This document shows, piece after piece, positions 52,933-61,884 of a stretch of 64,000 nucleotides of DNA. A program made the position numbers and the translations under genes. How positions within the stretch are numbered: the first letter of the stretch is position 1; every line of letters begins with the position of its first letter. The notes beneath the pieces were generated by a model. It had not been told where the DNA came from. It saw nothing but the letters and a program-made list of their open reading frames with translations, and searched no databases. Source of the stretch: Deltaproteobacteria bacterium (GTDB lineage Bacteria; Desulfobacterota; Syntrophobacteria; Syntrophobacterales; Syntrophobacteraceae); the NCBI GenBank assembly GCA_021780695.1, contig JAJXYD010000033.1, positions 124,001 to 188,000 on the forward strand, written 5' to 3'.

Positions 52933-53376
52933 TTAAACGCTCCAATCTTGTCCCCCAGGCCTTAGACTCGGAATCTCGAGAACTCGCCTATATCTGCATT
53001 TGAATGCCTTCACTTTGCCACTTTCGGTCCAGATAGAAAAAATGAAGATTTTCCCTTGGTCGGAATCAAGGGGTAAACGGTCGATCTGTTCCCGTGTAAG
53101 CTGGATTGAGAAAGGAGCTTCCGATTGATCCTCAAAGAGAACTTCAAAGGCATCCTTTATGCCGCCGTGCTCGGCCCATCGGCCTCTCGAAATAACGACT
53201 TCTTTTGCCGTCAGCATTTCGGCGATAAGGGCAAACTGGATCTCTGGCACGAGAAGCCTGAATGCGCCGGCATTCGCAGAAAGGAAAAACGCACCCCGTT
53301 TGGCGAGTGCCGTTGCCCAGTAGTTGGTTGTGACGATTTCTGGCCCATTATTCTCGATGACTATCACTATTTCCAT
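52933..53376 (-). CDS. Unknown protein next to IbrB-like gene
   Basis: Start at ATG 53376 behind GGGAGTG. 147 residues. Mixed alpha/beta, no signal. Starts MEIVIVIENNGPEIVTTNYW. Not recognised. The last gene of the modification block, overlapping closely with the ParB-like gene. Confidence 0.6.
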   Translation of the reverse strand: MEIVIVIENNGPEIVTTNYWATALAKRGAFFLSANAGAFRLLVPEIQFALIAEMLTAKEVVISRGRWAEHGGIKDAFEVLFEDQSEAPFSIQLTREQIDRLPLDSDQGKIFIFSIWTESGKVKAFKCRYRRVLEIPSLRPGGQDWSV

Positions 53377-53378
53377 GG

Positions 53379-53885
53379 TCACTCCCATGCCATCGAAAAA
53401 TCGTTGCCCTTAAAAAGAGCTGCAAGACCGGTTATTTGCTTTAGTCGCAAAATCTCATCTACATCCATTCCGATATTGCGTGCGATCCATTGATCGCTCT
53501 TGCCCATTTCCACGAGTTCGGCCACGATGTTGCTCATGAGGTCAATATTGTGGGCCCCTCGGGCACGGTTGTGCCGGATCGTGGAAGCGATACGTTCCCC
53601 CAGGGTTTTGTCAATCACAACTACGGGCAATTTGCCGCCTTCACGGTCAAGGATGCGCTTGCATCTCTTTGTTATAGTGAAGCGGTGGAACCCATCCACG
53701 ACGATGTATGTGTCCGTGTTGCCGTCATAGTAGCAAACGACTGGTTGCGTAAAGCCATCTTCCCAAATTGATATTTCAAGCAATTTCATTTCGGGGGGCG
53801 CTACCCGATTGGGGTTGTAATCATTCGCCCTTACCTTCTCGATAGGAACTCCTTTCACGTTATACACCGGACTTAGAAACTGCAT
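53379..53885 (-). CDS. ParB/IbrB-like nuclease-fold protein
   Basis: Start at ATG 53885 (MQFLSPVYNV) behind AAGGAG. 168 residues. ParB N-terminal domain pattern: VPIEKVRANDYNPNRV, LLEISIWEDGFTQPVVCYY, VVDGFHRFTI, RHNRARGAH. Such proteins occur paired with PAPS-reductase-like IbrA in E. coli and phages. It follows the GNAT and IbrA-like genes. Confidence 0.85.
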   Translation of the reverse strand: MQFLSPVYNVKGVPIEKVRANDYNPNRVAPPEMKLLEISIWEDGFTQPVVCYYDGNTDTYIVVDGFHRFTITKRCKRILDREGGKLPVVVIDKTLGERIASTIRHNRARGAHNIDLMSNIVAELVEMGKSDQWIARNIGMDVDEILRLKQITGLAALFKGNDFSMAWE

Positions 53886-54279
53886 CGCCATACTCCTTTT
53901 CGTAGACAGTGAACTTGCCTCGCGTTTTGGTTGCCCTGAACCCCTCGTGGAAGAGAATAAAACTCATGGTGTGGCTGGCTGTGGTGAGTGTAACGGTTCC
54001 AATAAATTTCTTAACCGCAGTTCGAAGCAATTTTCCAAATAACCCCTTGCCGCGTTCCTTCACGGCAACATAGCAACTACCGATAGTGCATGAACTACCA
54101 CGGACTCTTCGGTAGCAAAAGCCTATGACGTTTCCATCCTCCGTGGCCAGGAGCCATTCCTTGTCGTCATCGTCATAAATCGGATAGCCAATTTCCTTAG
54201 CCACGCTACGATTTGCCAGGAACGGCCCCATTAGTTGGTAGAATCGTGCATCTTTGTTCGACAGGATGATAATTTCCAT
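53860..54279 (-). CDS. GNAT acetyltransferase
   Basis: 139 residues. The acetyl-CoA loop VAVKERGKGLFGKLLRTAVKK and C-terminal SHTMSFILFHEGFRATKTRGKF are GNAT features. Overlaps the IbrB-like gene by 26 bases. Target unknown; might act on a nucleotide or base made by its neighbours. Confidence 0.78.
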   Translation of the reverse strand: MEIIILSNKDARFYQLMGPFLANRSVAKEIGYPIYDDDDKEWLLATEDGNVIGFCYRRVRGSSCTIGSCYVAVKERGKGLFGKLLRTAVKKFIGTVTLTTASHTMSFILFHEGFRATKTRGKFTVYEKEYGDAVSKSGV

Positions 54280-54280
54280 C

Positions 54281-55573
54281 TCATAGCCCTTTGTACTTTT
54301 CGATTAATTGCCGCTGCCTCTCTACTTGTGTTTTGGTTTGGGCAAAAGAGAGCCCCTTGCACAGATGATCGTTTTTGAGAATACACATCGCCATCCTGCG
54401 CCAGGTCGGCGCGAAATGTTTGCTCTCAATATCAGGAGGGGCGCTGTCTTCGATTCGTAGATACTTGACTATCTTTTTATTTTTGCGCCCTCGATTCGTT
54501 ATATCGTCTGTCACACGCGCAGACTCGGGAAGTTTGGACAAAACCTCATCCGGGAGACCGCACCCGCGCCTATGCCAGTAACGCATGAATTGCACGAATT
54601 TGCTGACATAATGGTCTCGCGCTTCGGGAGGCAGACTGGCAAGAAGTAGCTTGGTGTAGCTTCGCCACGTGTGCCCCCGCGGAAGCTGTACTCTGCGATA
54701 TCCGAGGGCCTTTGTGCCGCAATAGATATTGCCGAAATTGGCGCCGGAAACGCGGTTCACGGTTTTAGCCCAGGTCTCAGGTTCTATTACACGGAACAAA
54801 TTCAGCCCAATCCGTTGATCGTCGCCATACGGCTGGCAGATCCTCATTGAATGAATTCCAACTCCGGCCTTGTAAAACATATCGTAGAGCCGATTGTAGT
54901 CCCATCCAAACCGAGCATTCGCGGTCCAAATATCCTCCGTTGCCCAATCGTAGATCGGATAACAGTTGTAAACTTCGCTCCCGTTCATCCTCGTAGTCCA
55001 AGGCCATCCCTGGTATGTCTCCTTGTCTTTCGAAACTATCGTTCGATACCTGTTTAAAGATTCGTCGCTCCTAATGCCCACTAAGGCTGCTGTCCGCTTA
55101 CCTTCCCCATACCACTGCGCGAAGGCTGGCGTAAATTCTTCAAACTCCATGCGATAACGCCAGAAAGGCAGAAATGATTGATCTGAGATTGCAGCCGGAT
55201 GGGTCGGCAGCGGTCGAATCCATTTGTCTTCGAGCCCCGGTTCCCAACAGCACCAGAAGGGCTGGTACATGGAAACGGCGTTCCGTAGATTGATCGGAAG
55301 GCAAATCCAATACGGTTCAATCCACTCTGCATTGTCAGAAAACATCCGCTCCACAAATTCGATGGTAAGTTTGTATTGGCCTTCCAGATCAACAAGAAGA
55401 ACCCCGATTTTTCGTTTTTTGCGGCGGCCGAACTCTACGGCCAGGTTCAATAAAACCCCCGAGTCTTTCCCTCCCGAAAAGGCCACTAGAATCTTTTCGA
55501 AGTTTTCAAAAACCATCTCCATTCTACGACACGCCGCCTCATACACATCATATTCCAGGTACTTCTTCGCCAT
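54281..55573 (-). CDS. PAPS-reductase-like protein, IbrA type (DUF3440)
   Basis: Start at ATG 55573 overlapping the helicase stop (TGATG), AAGGGG upstream. 430 residues. PP-loop ILVAFSGGKDSGVLLNLAVEF, IGVLLVDLEGQYKLTIEFVE, and a C-terminal DUF3440-like region with TWAKTVNRVSGANFGNIYCGTKA. PP-loop enzymes adenylate or reduce substrates; DndC of DNA phosphorothioation is a relative. Substrate unknown. Confidence 0.87.
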   Translation of the reverse strand: MAKKYLEYDVYEAACRRMEMVFENFEKILVAFSGGKDSGVLLNLAVEFGRRKKRKIGVLLVDLEGQYKLTIEFVERMFSDNAEWIEPYWICLPINLRNAVSMYQPFWCCWEPGLEDKWIRPLPTHPAAISDQSFLPFWRYRMEFEEFTPAFAQWYGEGKRTAALVGIRSDESLNRYRTIVSKDKETYQGWPWTTRMNGSEVYNCYPIYDWATEDIWTANARFGWDYNRLYDMFYKAGVGIHSMRICQPYGDDQRIGLNLFRVIEPETWAKTVNRVSGANFGNIYCGTKALGYRRVQLPRGHTWRSYTKLLLASLPPEARDHYVSKFVQFMRYWHRRGCGLPDEVLSKLPESARVTDDITNRGRKNKKIVKYLRIEDSAPPDIESKHFAPTWRRMAMCILKNDHLCKGLSFAQTKTQVERQRQLIEKYKGL

Positions 55574-56985
55574 CACAATCCCCTTATTAACGTTTCGATT
55601 GCCGACTTTTTCCCCTTAACCTTGTCTACCTCTCGCTTGAACTCATCAACGACATTCCCCTTCTTCGCGAGGGCGCTCATGATCCGGTCATCAATGCTCT
55701 TTTCGCAGCACAAGTCGACATAAAGCACCTTCTTGCGCTGTCCGATCCGGTGGTTGCGATCTTCGGCCTGTAGGCGTTCCGCATATTTGAATCCGTTATT
55801 GTAAAAAACAACATTGGAAGCCTCGTTGAGTGTGAGGCCATGCCCACCGCAACTTGGCGTCGCGAGGAAAAAACGGGCTTTTTCTGCGAATTTAACGATC
55901 TCTTTATTACGATTTTTTTCGGATATGTCTCCGTAGAAAAAGGCTGTACTTTCGTCCCCGAACTCGGACCTGAGAGCATCCGAGATAGACCGGATGTCGT
56001 AGCGAAACTTTGCCCAGATAATAATTTTTTCACTCTCGGGAATTTGTTCAATGACATTCAGTAGTGTAGAAACGCGCCTATGTTCAACTTCCAGTATCCC
56101 TGCACCCATTCTGTTTTTCCGGCCCCAGAACCCGGAAACGATTTGCTGGAGAATGCCAAACAAGCGAAATATGGTAATCGAATCAAACGAGTCGCCGTCT
56201 AACTCGAACAGAAACTCGTTTTTTGCGAACTCGTAAAGATCCCGCTGTTCGTCGGTCATCCTAAAAGAGCGGCAGGAGTAGAGCTTTGACGGCAATGTAA
56301 GGCACTCATTCTTCGCGACCTGGTAGACGTAGGGGTTGATCTTGGCCGCCAGCCACTCGGTATTGTGCGCTCGAACAATCAGGCCAGGGTATTTCTCGGA
56401 ATATTCCAGGTGGTTGTGGGCGAAGGAATAGAACGACCGATAGCCCAAGATGCGCCAGTCAAGGAACCGGAATTGCGCGAACAGGTCCACGACACCCTGT
56501 GAAATGGGCGTTCCCGTAAGGATAAGCCGGTAACGAGCTTTTGCTGCCGCATCGGTTATCCAGGAAGTCCGAGCTGAACGATGGCCTTTGATATAGCTGG
56601 ATTCATCCACGATCACAAAGGTGAATTCTCCGATCACGCGAAGGGCCGTGAAGATCACTCGTTTGCTGGCGCTCATGGACTCGATCCCCACGATATGCCA
56701 GAATGCGCATGGGACCGTTTCTGCCGTGATTTTGTCGTCCCACACGCAAATATCGTCAGGGATTGAATCGGTGTGTTTTCTGATCTCTGCCGCGATGGTT
56801 TCCTTAAGAGAAACCGGGCAAAACCACACGACATTCCACACCCGGTGGGCTCGGCGGCTAACAAGTTCGATGGCCGTTCGAGTTTTCCCGGTCCCCATGT
56901 CCATGAAGGCCGCTCCCACTCGAATGGGTCGCAGTTTATTTACCGCAGCGGCTTGATGTGGGAGCAACTTAGTCTTTAAGTTCAT
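55573..56985 (-). CDS. SNF2-family DEAD-like helicase
   Basis: 470 residues. Motif I AFMDMGTGKTRTAIEL, DEAD-box variant VIVDESSYIKG, motif III LILTGTPISQG, motif V/VI TPSCGGHGLTLNEASNVVFYNNG and AEDRNHRIGQRKKVL. DNA-translocating ATPase. Starts 17 bases inside the gene upstream, a zinc-ribbon protein with a HARP-like segment. Confidence 0.92.
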   Translation of the reverse strand: MNLKTKLLPHQAAAVNKLRPIRVGAAFMDMGTGKTRTAIELVSRRAHRVWNVVWFCPVSLKETIAAEIRKHTDSIPDDICVWDDKITAETVPCAFWHIVGIESMSASKRVIFTALRVIGEFTFVIVDESSYIKGHRSARTSWITDAAAKARYRLILTGTPISQGVVDLFAQFRFLDWRILGYRSFYSFAHNHLEYSEKYPGLIVRAHNTEWLAAKINPYVYQVAKNECLTLPSKLYSCRSFRMTDEQRDLYEFAKNEFLFELDGDSFDSITIFRLFGILQQIVSGFWGRKNRMGAGILEVEHRRVSTLLNVIEQIPESEKIIIWAKFRYDIRSISDALRSEFGDESTAFFYGDISEKNRNKEIVKFAEKARFFLATPSCGGHGLTLNEASNVVFYNNGFKYAERLQAEDRNHRIGQRKKVLYVDLCCEKSIDDRIMSALAKKGNVVDEFKREVDKVKGKKSAIETLIRGL

Positions 56986-58120
56986 CGGGAATCTCTACGG
57001 TTTGGGGGATTTCCAGGTTTGCGCGTTCGCCGGTAGGTTTTTCTGGCGACTTGGGAGTGTGGATGTCGCCAACTTTTAGAGCGGCCCCTTTGGCGGCTCG
57101 GGCCTCCTCCACGAGGTCGATGGCCCCAGGGGTTAGCTGGAATCCATGAATCTTGGCGAAGTCCAAAACCTCTTCAAAGTGCTCTCGCGGGACGACTACG
57201 GCAGGGCTGTCGTAGCGTGCCCCTGGAAGGCGCTTGGCGGCCTTATAGAAATCTCCCGTCCTCCACTGGATAGAAAACCAACCATCGAAAACCCCCTTTG
57301 ATCGGCGCAGAATCCAAAGGTAACATTCGGGGATATAATCGCCCTCGACCGCTTTCGTCCGGATCGTGGCGTCGAAAACCCTAACCGGAAATCCGGCGGC
57401 AAGGATTTTGTTTGCCGCCTCAGCCGCTCGGTCCTGCACTGTGCCAGTCATTAGGCCAATTTTGCGCAACCAATGGGTTTCGGCCCACGAGTAGCGCAAA
57501 TCCTTCTTTATCAGCTTCCGGAAATCGTCCCGGCGTTCAGAGAAACGAATCTCTATTTTCCCGGGTAACACTCTTATCTCGGCCACCGTCTCAGAGACAG
57601 TGTTTCCGGGCCGTACTGTCGATTCCTCGGCCGCTTCTTTCTCTAATGCCCGCTCGGCCCTGTCGGGGGCCTTGGGCCGGGTTAGGAACTCCCTAATGAT
57701 TTTTCGGGGCGCCCTGTCTCGGCGGTCTATCCAGAAGGAAGCCGCCTTCTGACCCTTGATTTCTACAATGGCTTGATGGATTTGGTCCGCCCCTATAGGA
57801 GGTTCGTCTTCGTCGTCCCAATATGCCGCATATTCATCTATACCTTCCTCCGCGATATCCTCGTCAATCCATTTCAATTTGGAAACGCGCAGAACCTCTG
57901 CCCATTTGATTTGTTTTTCCGTACCTTCGAGCTCCGGAAGGCCAGCTTCCTCAGAGGCCTTGGCGGCTTTCGTGGAGGCTTCCAGTTTCTCGGCCTCCTG
58001 ACATTCGTCGCACAACCAAGTCCAGTTGTCCAGCCGCCATTGTATATCCCGCGAGGAACCTACCAGCCGTACAGTCATGTCCTTGCCGCAGGTTGAGCAA
58101 TTAACGTTATATTTAGACAT
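56969..58120 (-). CDS. Zinc-ribbon protein with HARP-like segment, helicase partner
   Basis: Start at ATG 58120 (MSKYNVNCSTCGKD) behind AAAGGAG. 383 residues. Zinc ribbon CSTCGK...WLCDEC at the start. Residues about 215-260 (KIEIRFSERRDDFRKLIKKDLRYSWAETHWLR) follow the HARP pattern normally fused to SNF2 helicases such as SMARCAL1. Probably a separate helicase subunit, an inference. Confidence 0.68.
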   Translation of the reverse strand: MSKYNVNCSTCGKDMTVRLVGSSRDIQWRLDNWTWLCDECQEAEKLEASTKAAKASEEAGLPELEGTEKQIKWAEVLRVSKLKWIDEDIAEEGIDEYAAYWDDEDEPPIGADQIHQAIVEIKGQKAASFWIDRRDRAPRKIIREFLTRPKAPDRAERALEKEAAEESTVRPGNTVSETVAEIRVLPGKIEIRFSERRDDFRKLIKKDLRYSWAETHWLRKIGLMTGTVQDRAAEAANKILAAGFPVRVFDATIRTKAVEGDYIPECYLWILRRSKGVFDGWFSIQWRTGDFYKAAKRLPGARYDSPAVVVPREHFEEVLDFAKIHGFQLTPGAIDLVEEARAAKGAALKVGDIHTPKSPEKPTGERANLEIPQTVEIPDELKD

Positions 58121-58385
58121 GGGTGGCTCCTTTCCCGGAGGAGCTGATTGCAATACCACCATTGATTTCCACGATCACGCCCGTCACTACGCTACGGATG
58201 GCAGGGAAGGTCAAGGTTTCTCCCAGGAGGAGCCAGGGGAGATTGTCAATGCTTCCATCGGGGAGTACGAACTGAATACCCACCCCTCCATCGACGCTCC
58301 AAAATACGTTTCCCTCGAAGCCCCCCAATGTTTCGGGGGGGATGCCTTCTAGCCTTTTGCAAGATACTTTATATTTCGGATCCAT
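58113..58385 (-). CDS. Hypothetical early phage protein
   Basis: Start at ATG 58385 (MDPKYKVSCKRLEG) behind GAGGAG. 90 residues, beta-rich, no known motif. First gene after a promoter with an operator-like palindrome. Overlaps the zinc-ribbon gene by 8 bases. Confidence 0.6.
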   Translation of the reverse strand: MDPKYKVSCKRLEGIPPETLGGFEGNVFWSVDGGVGIQFVLPDGSIDNLPWLLLGETLTFPAIRSVVTGVIVEINGGIAISSSGKGATHV

Positions 58386-58434
58386 CCTTTTTCTCCTCGT
58401 TTCATTCGGGTTAATTGCCGCCCTCTCGTCTCTA

Positions 58435-58463
58435 TATATAATCACGCTAGCGTGTTTAGTCAA
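58435..58463 (-). promoter_or_regulatory. Early promoter with palindromic operator in its spacer
   Basis: On the minus strand TTGACT (58463-58458) and TATATA (58440-58435) are 17 bases apart. The spacer holds the perfect 12-base palindrome CACGCTAGCGTG (58443-58454). It drives the block starting at 58385 and is well placed for repression. Confidence 0.65.
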
Positions 58464-58590
58464 GAAGTTTCTAAAATATACCGGGAAAGAAAACGTCTGG
58501 TTTCCAAGGCCCTCGCGGTATTCGAAGACATCTTGATGACGGGCGCTTTTATCGAAATGGACCTTCTCCTCACCGGGAGGGGTTTCGCAC

Positions 58591-58737
58591 TCACTTTTCA
58601 GCTACAGGTATAAAGATCGCACCATTTTTGCAGCCCGGCTGTAGGTATTTAACCTTACCATCCCGTATCCAGGCTCTAACGGTTGATTCCGAGACGCCAT
58701 AGAATGCGGCAAACTCCTTGACTCGCATAAGCCTCAT
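58591..58737 (-). CDS. Short excisionase-type HTH protein
   Basis: Start at ATG 58737, overlapping the upstream stop (ATGA), with GGAAGC before it. 48 residues: MRLMRVKEFAAFYGVSESTVRAWIRDGKVKYLQPG. A longer start at 58845 would overlap by 112 bases and is less likely. DNA-binding regulator of unknown target, perhaps of the palindrome 130 bases downstream. Confidence 0.7.
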   Translation of the reverse strand: MRLMRVKEFAAFYGVSESTVRAWIRDGKVKYLQPGCKNGAIFIPVAEK

Positions 58738-59192
58738 AGGAGCTTTCTGTTTCGGGATTCCCGCATCAGGTGAAGCCAAATCCGATCCAACAGTTGCTTC
58801 GCTCGCCTTACCGACAGCCTCTTCGCTATAAGGTATTCGCGCCATTCCCCCTCCTGTCCCAAAAAATCAACGATTACTAGCCCCTGCCAAAGTTCTTCCA
58901 TGCCCCTAAAGATTACCCCAAACTCCTGGACGCGATCATTTTTAAAACGCTGCGGAACATTGCTACGGATCAGGTTAAACGAGGATTCACACGGTCTAAA
59001 TTTCCCTGTCCGTAGGTCGAAGCTCCCATGGTGATAGTGTCCGAGCTTGTCCTTTTGCCAAAAATAGCCCTCACTGGGTAGGTTCCGGCCTGGCGGACAT
59101 AATGCGCAGCTCTCATATTCCAGCCAGCGCCAGAATAGGGAAAGAAGGCTATCAGCGATGGTGTCATTCCCTGATGCAGACCGTTTACCCAT
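58734..59192 (-). CDS. Hypothetical phage protein
   Basis: ATG 59192 preferred (a TTG at 59201 has closer GGGAG). 152 residues, with CALCPPGRNLPS and several Trp. No family recognised. Coupled to the HTH gene by ATGA. Confidence 0.55.
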   Translation of the reverse strand: MGKRSASGNDTIADSLLSLFWRWLEYESCALCPPGRNLPSEGYFWQKDKLGHYHHGSFDLRTGKFRPCESSFNLIRSNVPQRFKNDRVQEFGVIFRGMEELWQGLVIVDFLGQEGEWREYLIAKRLSVRRAKQLLDRIWLHLMRESRNRKLL

Positions 59193-59320
59193 TGGTTTCA
59201 ATCATCTCCCTCATAGATTTCGCCCAGAAAAGAGCAAAGGAGTTTTGTTAGCGCGAATGATCAGAACCTTGTGGGTTGCCACAGAGACACCGCTCACGTA
59301 GCAACCTGACGCGCCACAGG

Positions 59321-59884
59321 TCATGCCGTTAGCCTATCGCCATCTCTGTTTTGCATGGCGCCTACCGATAGCAGCCCATTTGCCACATCAACCTGCTCGG
59401 GAGTCATACGTCCCGGTTTTGAGCCTTTATCGCAGGTCCATCCGTCCCACCTTTTGATGGCCGCCATGCGTGCGCATTCCAGGGATTTGGGGATGTCCAA
59501 TAACGGAGCACAAAACCCGTTGGGGCACAAATAATAATCCGCGGAACGTCCCTTGCTGGCCGGTATCAGCATGCATCCATTGATCCTGATTGCGCTCGGC
59601 GTGGGTTTATCGACCGGCCTGACAATCGGTCCGAAAGAACTCACAGCGTGGTTTTGAGCGCACTTTCCGCATACGGTAAATTTACTTTCCTTGCGGGCCG
59701 CATACGATCTTGCCACCTTTCGTTGCGCACCGCATTGCGGGCATGGGATGAGCACTCGCTCCTTGCGGTGGCACGCAAGGCATTTGCCGCCGTAGCGGAC
59801 CACAGATCTCCGGATGATTTGAGTTCCGCATTCGATACAGTGGTTGGGATTGGACAATATTTTGTGATGTGGGTTTCTGCTCAT
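59321..59884 (-). CDS. Multi-zinc-ribbon protein
   Basis: 187 residues. Three Cys-pair clusters: CIECG...CLACH, CPQCG...CGKC and CPNGFC. Probably binds nucleic acid. C-terminal half unrecognised. Overlaps RusA by one base. Confidence 0.6.
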   Translation of the reverse strand: MSRNPHHKILSNPNHCIECGTQIIRRSVVRYGGKCLACHRKERVLIPCPQCGAQRKVARSYAARKESKFTVCGKCAQNHAVSSFGPIVRPVDKPTPSAIRINGCMLIPASKGRSADYYLCPNGFCAPLLDIPKSLECARMAAIKRWDGWTCDKGSKPGRMTPEQVDVANGLLSVGAMQNRDGDRLTA

Positions 59885-60378
59885 TAGTCCCCCTGTAATT
59901 CAGGTCGAAAACCGATCACGATCTCGTACCGAGCCGGATCCCCGTAATATTTTCCGGTGGCGCCGATAAATCCCACAATCGATTTGTCGTCCGGCCAAAA
60001 GACACCCGTGGCCACGTCCTTGACGTGTTTGAGGATATTATCGAGGTCCGGCTTGACCTCTGGCTGAATAAGTCCTGCCAATGCTTGTGCCTGCCATTTC
60101 TTTGGCTTGCTGGCCGGTATCGCAAAAAAGGCTTTTACGCCCAGAAGGATCGGCCCCTTGTAGGGAGATGCCGGCCGATGCTCAAACATCAGCGCCTCTA
60201 ACTTCTTCTCGTCTTTTTCCTGGTCCTCGCTCTTGTGGTGGATGATGATAACTCGCCCGGTCGCCGGATCGCGCCGTGCCTGCCCCGTGGATTTATCGAT
60301 CAGCGCGGTTGCCCTGGCACGCGCTTGACCCCGAGGAGGGAGGACTATTTTGAATTGTTTGATTTCCCAGCCGTCCAT
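59884..60378 (-). CDS. RusA-family Holliday junction resolvase
   Basis: 164 residues behind GGAGAGGAT. PPRGQARARAT, then KPDLDNILKHVKDVATGVFWPDDKSIVGF with the catalytic acidic residues. Resolves recombination/replication junctions before packaging. Confidence 0.93.
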   Translation of the reverse strand: MDGWEIKQFKIVLPPRGQARARATALIDKSTGQARRDPATGRVIIIHHKSEDQEKDEKKLEALMFEHRPASPYKGPILLGVKAFFAIPASKPKKWQAQALAGLIQPEVKPDLDNILKHVKDVATGVFWPDDKSIVGFIGATGKYYGDPARYEIVIGFRPELQGD

Positions 60379-60393
60379 CTATCCTCTCCTATC

Positions 60394-60699
60394 CTACAGA
60401 AAATTTTTATCCTCGGCCGCAGGAAGCGACCGTTGCGTGGGAACGATCCAGAGTTCGACCGGTCGAGCCTGAATGCTATGAGCCGCCATGTGCGCAGTAG
60501 CCTCATCAGTGGGCGTCATTGCGTAGATGGCCCCCGATCCGTAGAATTTAGTGAAAGCCTGCGCTCCCTCAGTTTCAGGAACATCAACCCGCAGCATCGG
60601 ACAACCTCCTACAGTTTCGCTCGACAACCTCCCGGCAATGGTTTGATGCCCGAACAGCTCCACAATTCCCCATCCTTCGTACCCTTTCGCCTTTTCCAC
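60394..60699 (-). CDS. Conserved hypothetical phage protein
   Basis: GTG start at 60699 with GGGAGG seven bases upstream; an in-frame TTG at 60705 is alternative. 101 residues. GWGIVELFGHQTIAGRLS and LRVDVPETEG...IYAMTPTDE match a small family common in phage replication regions, with no known function. Confidence 0.65.
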   Translation of the reverse strand: MEKAKGYEGWGIVELFGHQTIAGRLSSETVGGCPMLRVDVPETEGAQAFTKFYGSGAIYAMTPTDEATAHMAAHSIQARPVELWIVPTQRSLPAAEDKNFL

Positions 60700-60713
60700 T
60701 TTCAATCCTCCCT

Positions 60714-60809
60714 TTATCGTCTAAAAATCCATATCCAGAAAGCCGCAATCAAGCCTGCAATCAAAAACCAGGCCTTCACTATACCTAGGGTAAAATGGGC
60801 GTCGATCAT
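60714..60809 (-). CDS. 31-residue single-span membrane protein
   Basis: ATG 60809 overlaps the DUF1643 stop (ATGA) and has GGGAGG. Sequence is almost one membrane helix ending WIWIFRR. Function unknown. Confidence 0.5.
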   Translation of the reverse strand: MIDAHFTLGIVKAWFLIAGLIAAFWIWIFRR

Positions 60810-61327
60810 TCCGATTCCTCCCCGTTGAAAAGAACGGGCTTGGTTGTCTTGGGCAAATAAAGCGGGTGTTTCGGATGGCCATGTTTGGTTTTTCCAAGAC
60901 AATAGATTTTTGAGCCAGCGCCTTCTAGGAGATTCAGGACGTGGCCACTCCTGTATGTGCAAGCTCCGTTTGCGCCCCATGCGATAATTATAATGGCATC
61001 GGCGGCGAGGGATAGAAGATGCTTGTCATTTTCCGGTCCAACCGGGTCGTCTTTAATTCTGAGCAACAAGGTGGGGTCGGTTGATCTGAAGGCGAAGAGA
61101 TTGGCCATCACGAGTTTACCGTATCCCCAATCATGGGCGAAGCCTATGCAGCGCCGGATCGTCGGATCATCGGTAAGTTCATCGGCTGTTGATGGGTTTA
61201 GACCAATAAATAAGCAGCCAGGTTTAGATGACCATTGCCGCATGAGTGAATAGCGGTAACGGCGGCAAGCGGATAATTCTGCTGAACGAATGACCATTTT
61301 GTCGATTTTTTGTACAATATTACTCAT
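60806..61327 (-). CDS. DUF1643 family protein
   Basis: 173 residues. CLFIGLNPSTADELTDDPTIRRCIGFAHDWGYG and WGANG...HPLYLPKTTKP are DUF1643 hallmarks. Found in many phages and mobile elements, uncharacterised. Four-base overlaps with both neighbours. Confidence 0.9.
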   Translation of the reverse strand: MSNIVQKIDKMVIRSAELSACRRYRYSLMRQWSSKPGCLFIGLNPSTADELTDDPTIRRCIGFAHDWGYGKLVMANLFAFRSTDPTLLLRIKDDPVGPENDKHLLSLAADAIIIIAWGANGACTYRSGHVLNLLEGAGSKIYCLGKTKHGHPKHPLYLPKTTKPVLFNGEESE

Positions 61328-61884
61328 GACGCTTCCCTCACGAATCTAGGTGCCCTAACGTCCGCGAACCGGGCCCAATCCTTTGCCGTCTTTTCTTCCT
61401 GCTGCTCACTATATCTGGCATCAAGGTCATCATTCGGCAATAAATAGCCGGCCCGTTCAGCCTGGTATCGGCTCATGCCGGCCGTCATGCCCTGTCCGAC
61501 GCGCCTACACTCCGCGCAGATCGCAATGCGTCTGGTCAATTCGCTTGTCTCGTGATTCTGCTCATAAACCCAGAATCGGCCGTCTTCACAGAGCGGATTT
61601 TTGCAGCCGGAGAACTCCCTGCGCTCATGTTTATCCGGATTCGCTCGAAGCCATTGAGCCCATAGCTCCTTCACGGCTTTAGGTAGATTCGCGATCACGG
61701 TGCGGCCGGAATCGAGAGACTTGACGTGTTCGAGAGCCCAGGAGAAAAACTCGGCCGGATAATTGCCCACCTCTTTCATCCAGAGGCTCAATGTATCGGG
61801 TGGAACCGAATTCACATCCCGGCCAAAATACAGGTAGGCCATACCGGCGAAACGCTTGAATGCGGTTTGAGTCTCGTCGCTCAT
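61324..61884 (-). CDS. Hypothetical protein with zinc-finger-like Cys pairs
   Basis: 186 residues. Helical N-terminus (LYFGRDVNSVPPDTLSLWMKEVG) and CKNPLCEDG...CAEC, a likely zinc site. In the replication block; perhaps a replication accessory factor. Confidence 0.55.
   Translation of the reverse strand: MSDETQTAFKRFAGMAYLYFGRDVNSVPPDTLSLWMKEVGNYPAEFFSWALEHVKSLDSGRTVIANLPKAVKELWAQWLRANPDKHERREFSGCKNPLCEDGRFWVYEQNHETSELTRRIAICAECRRVGQGMTAGMSRYQAERAGYLLPNDDLDARYSEQQEEKTAKDWARFADVRAPRFVREAS

Noticed and set aside
58738..58845. Longer start for the short HTH protein
   Set aside because: It would overlap the upstream gene by 112 bases, whereas ATG 58737 gives the usual 4-base overlap and begins at the HTH.
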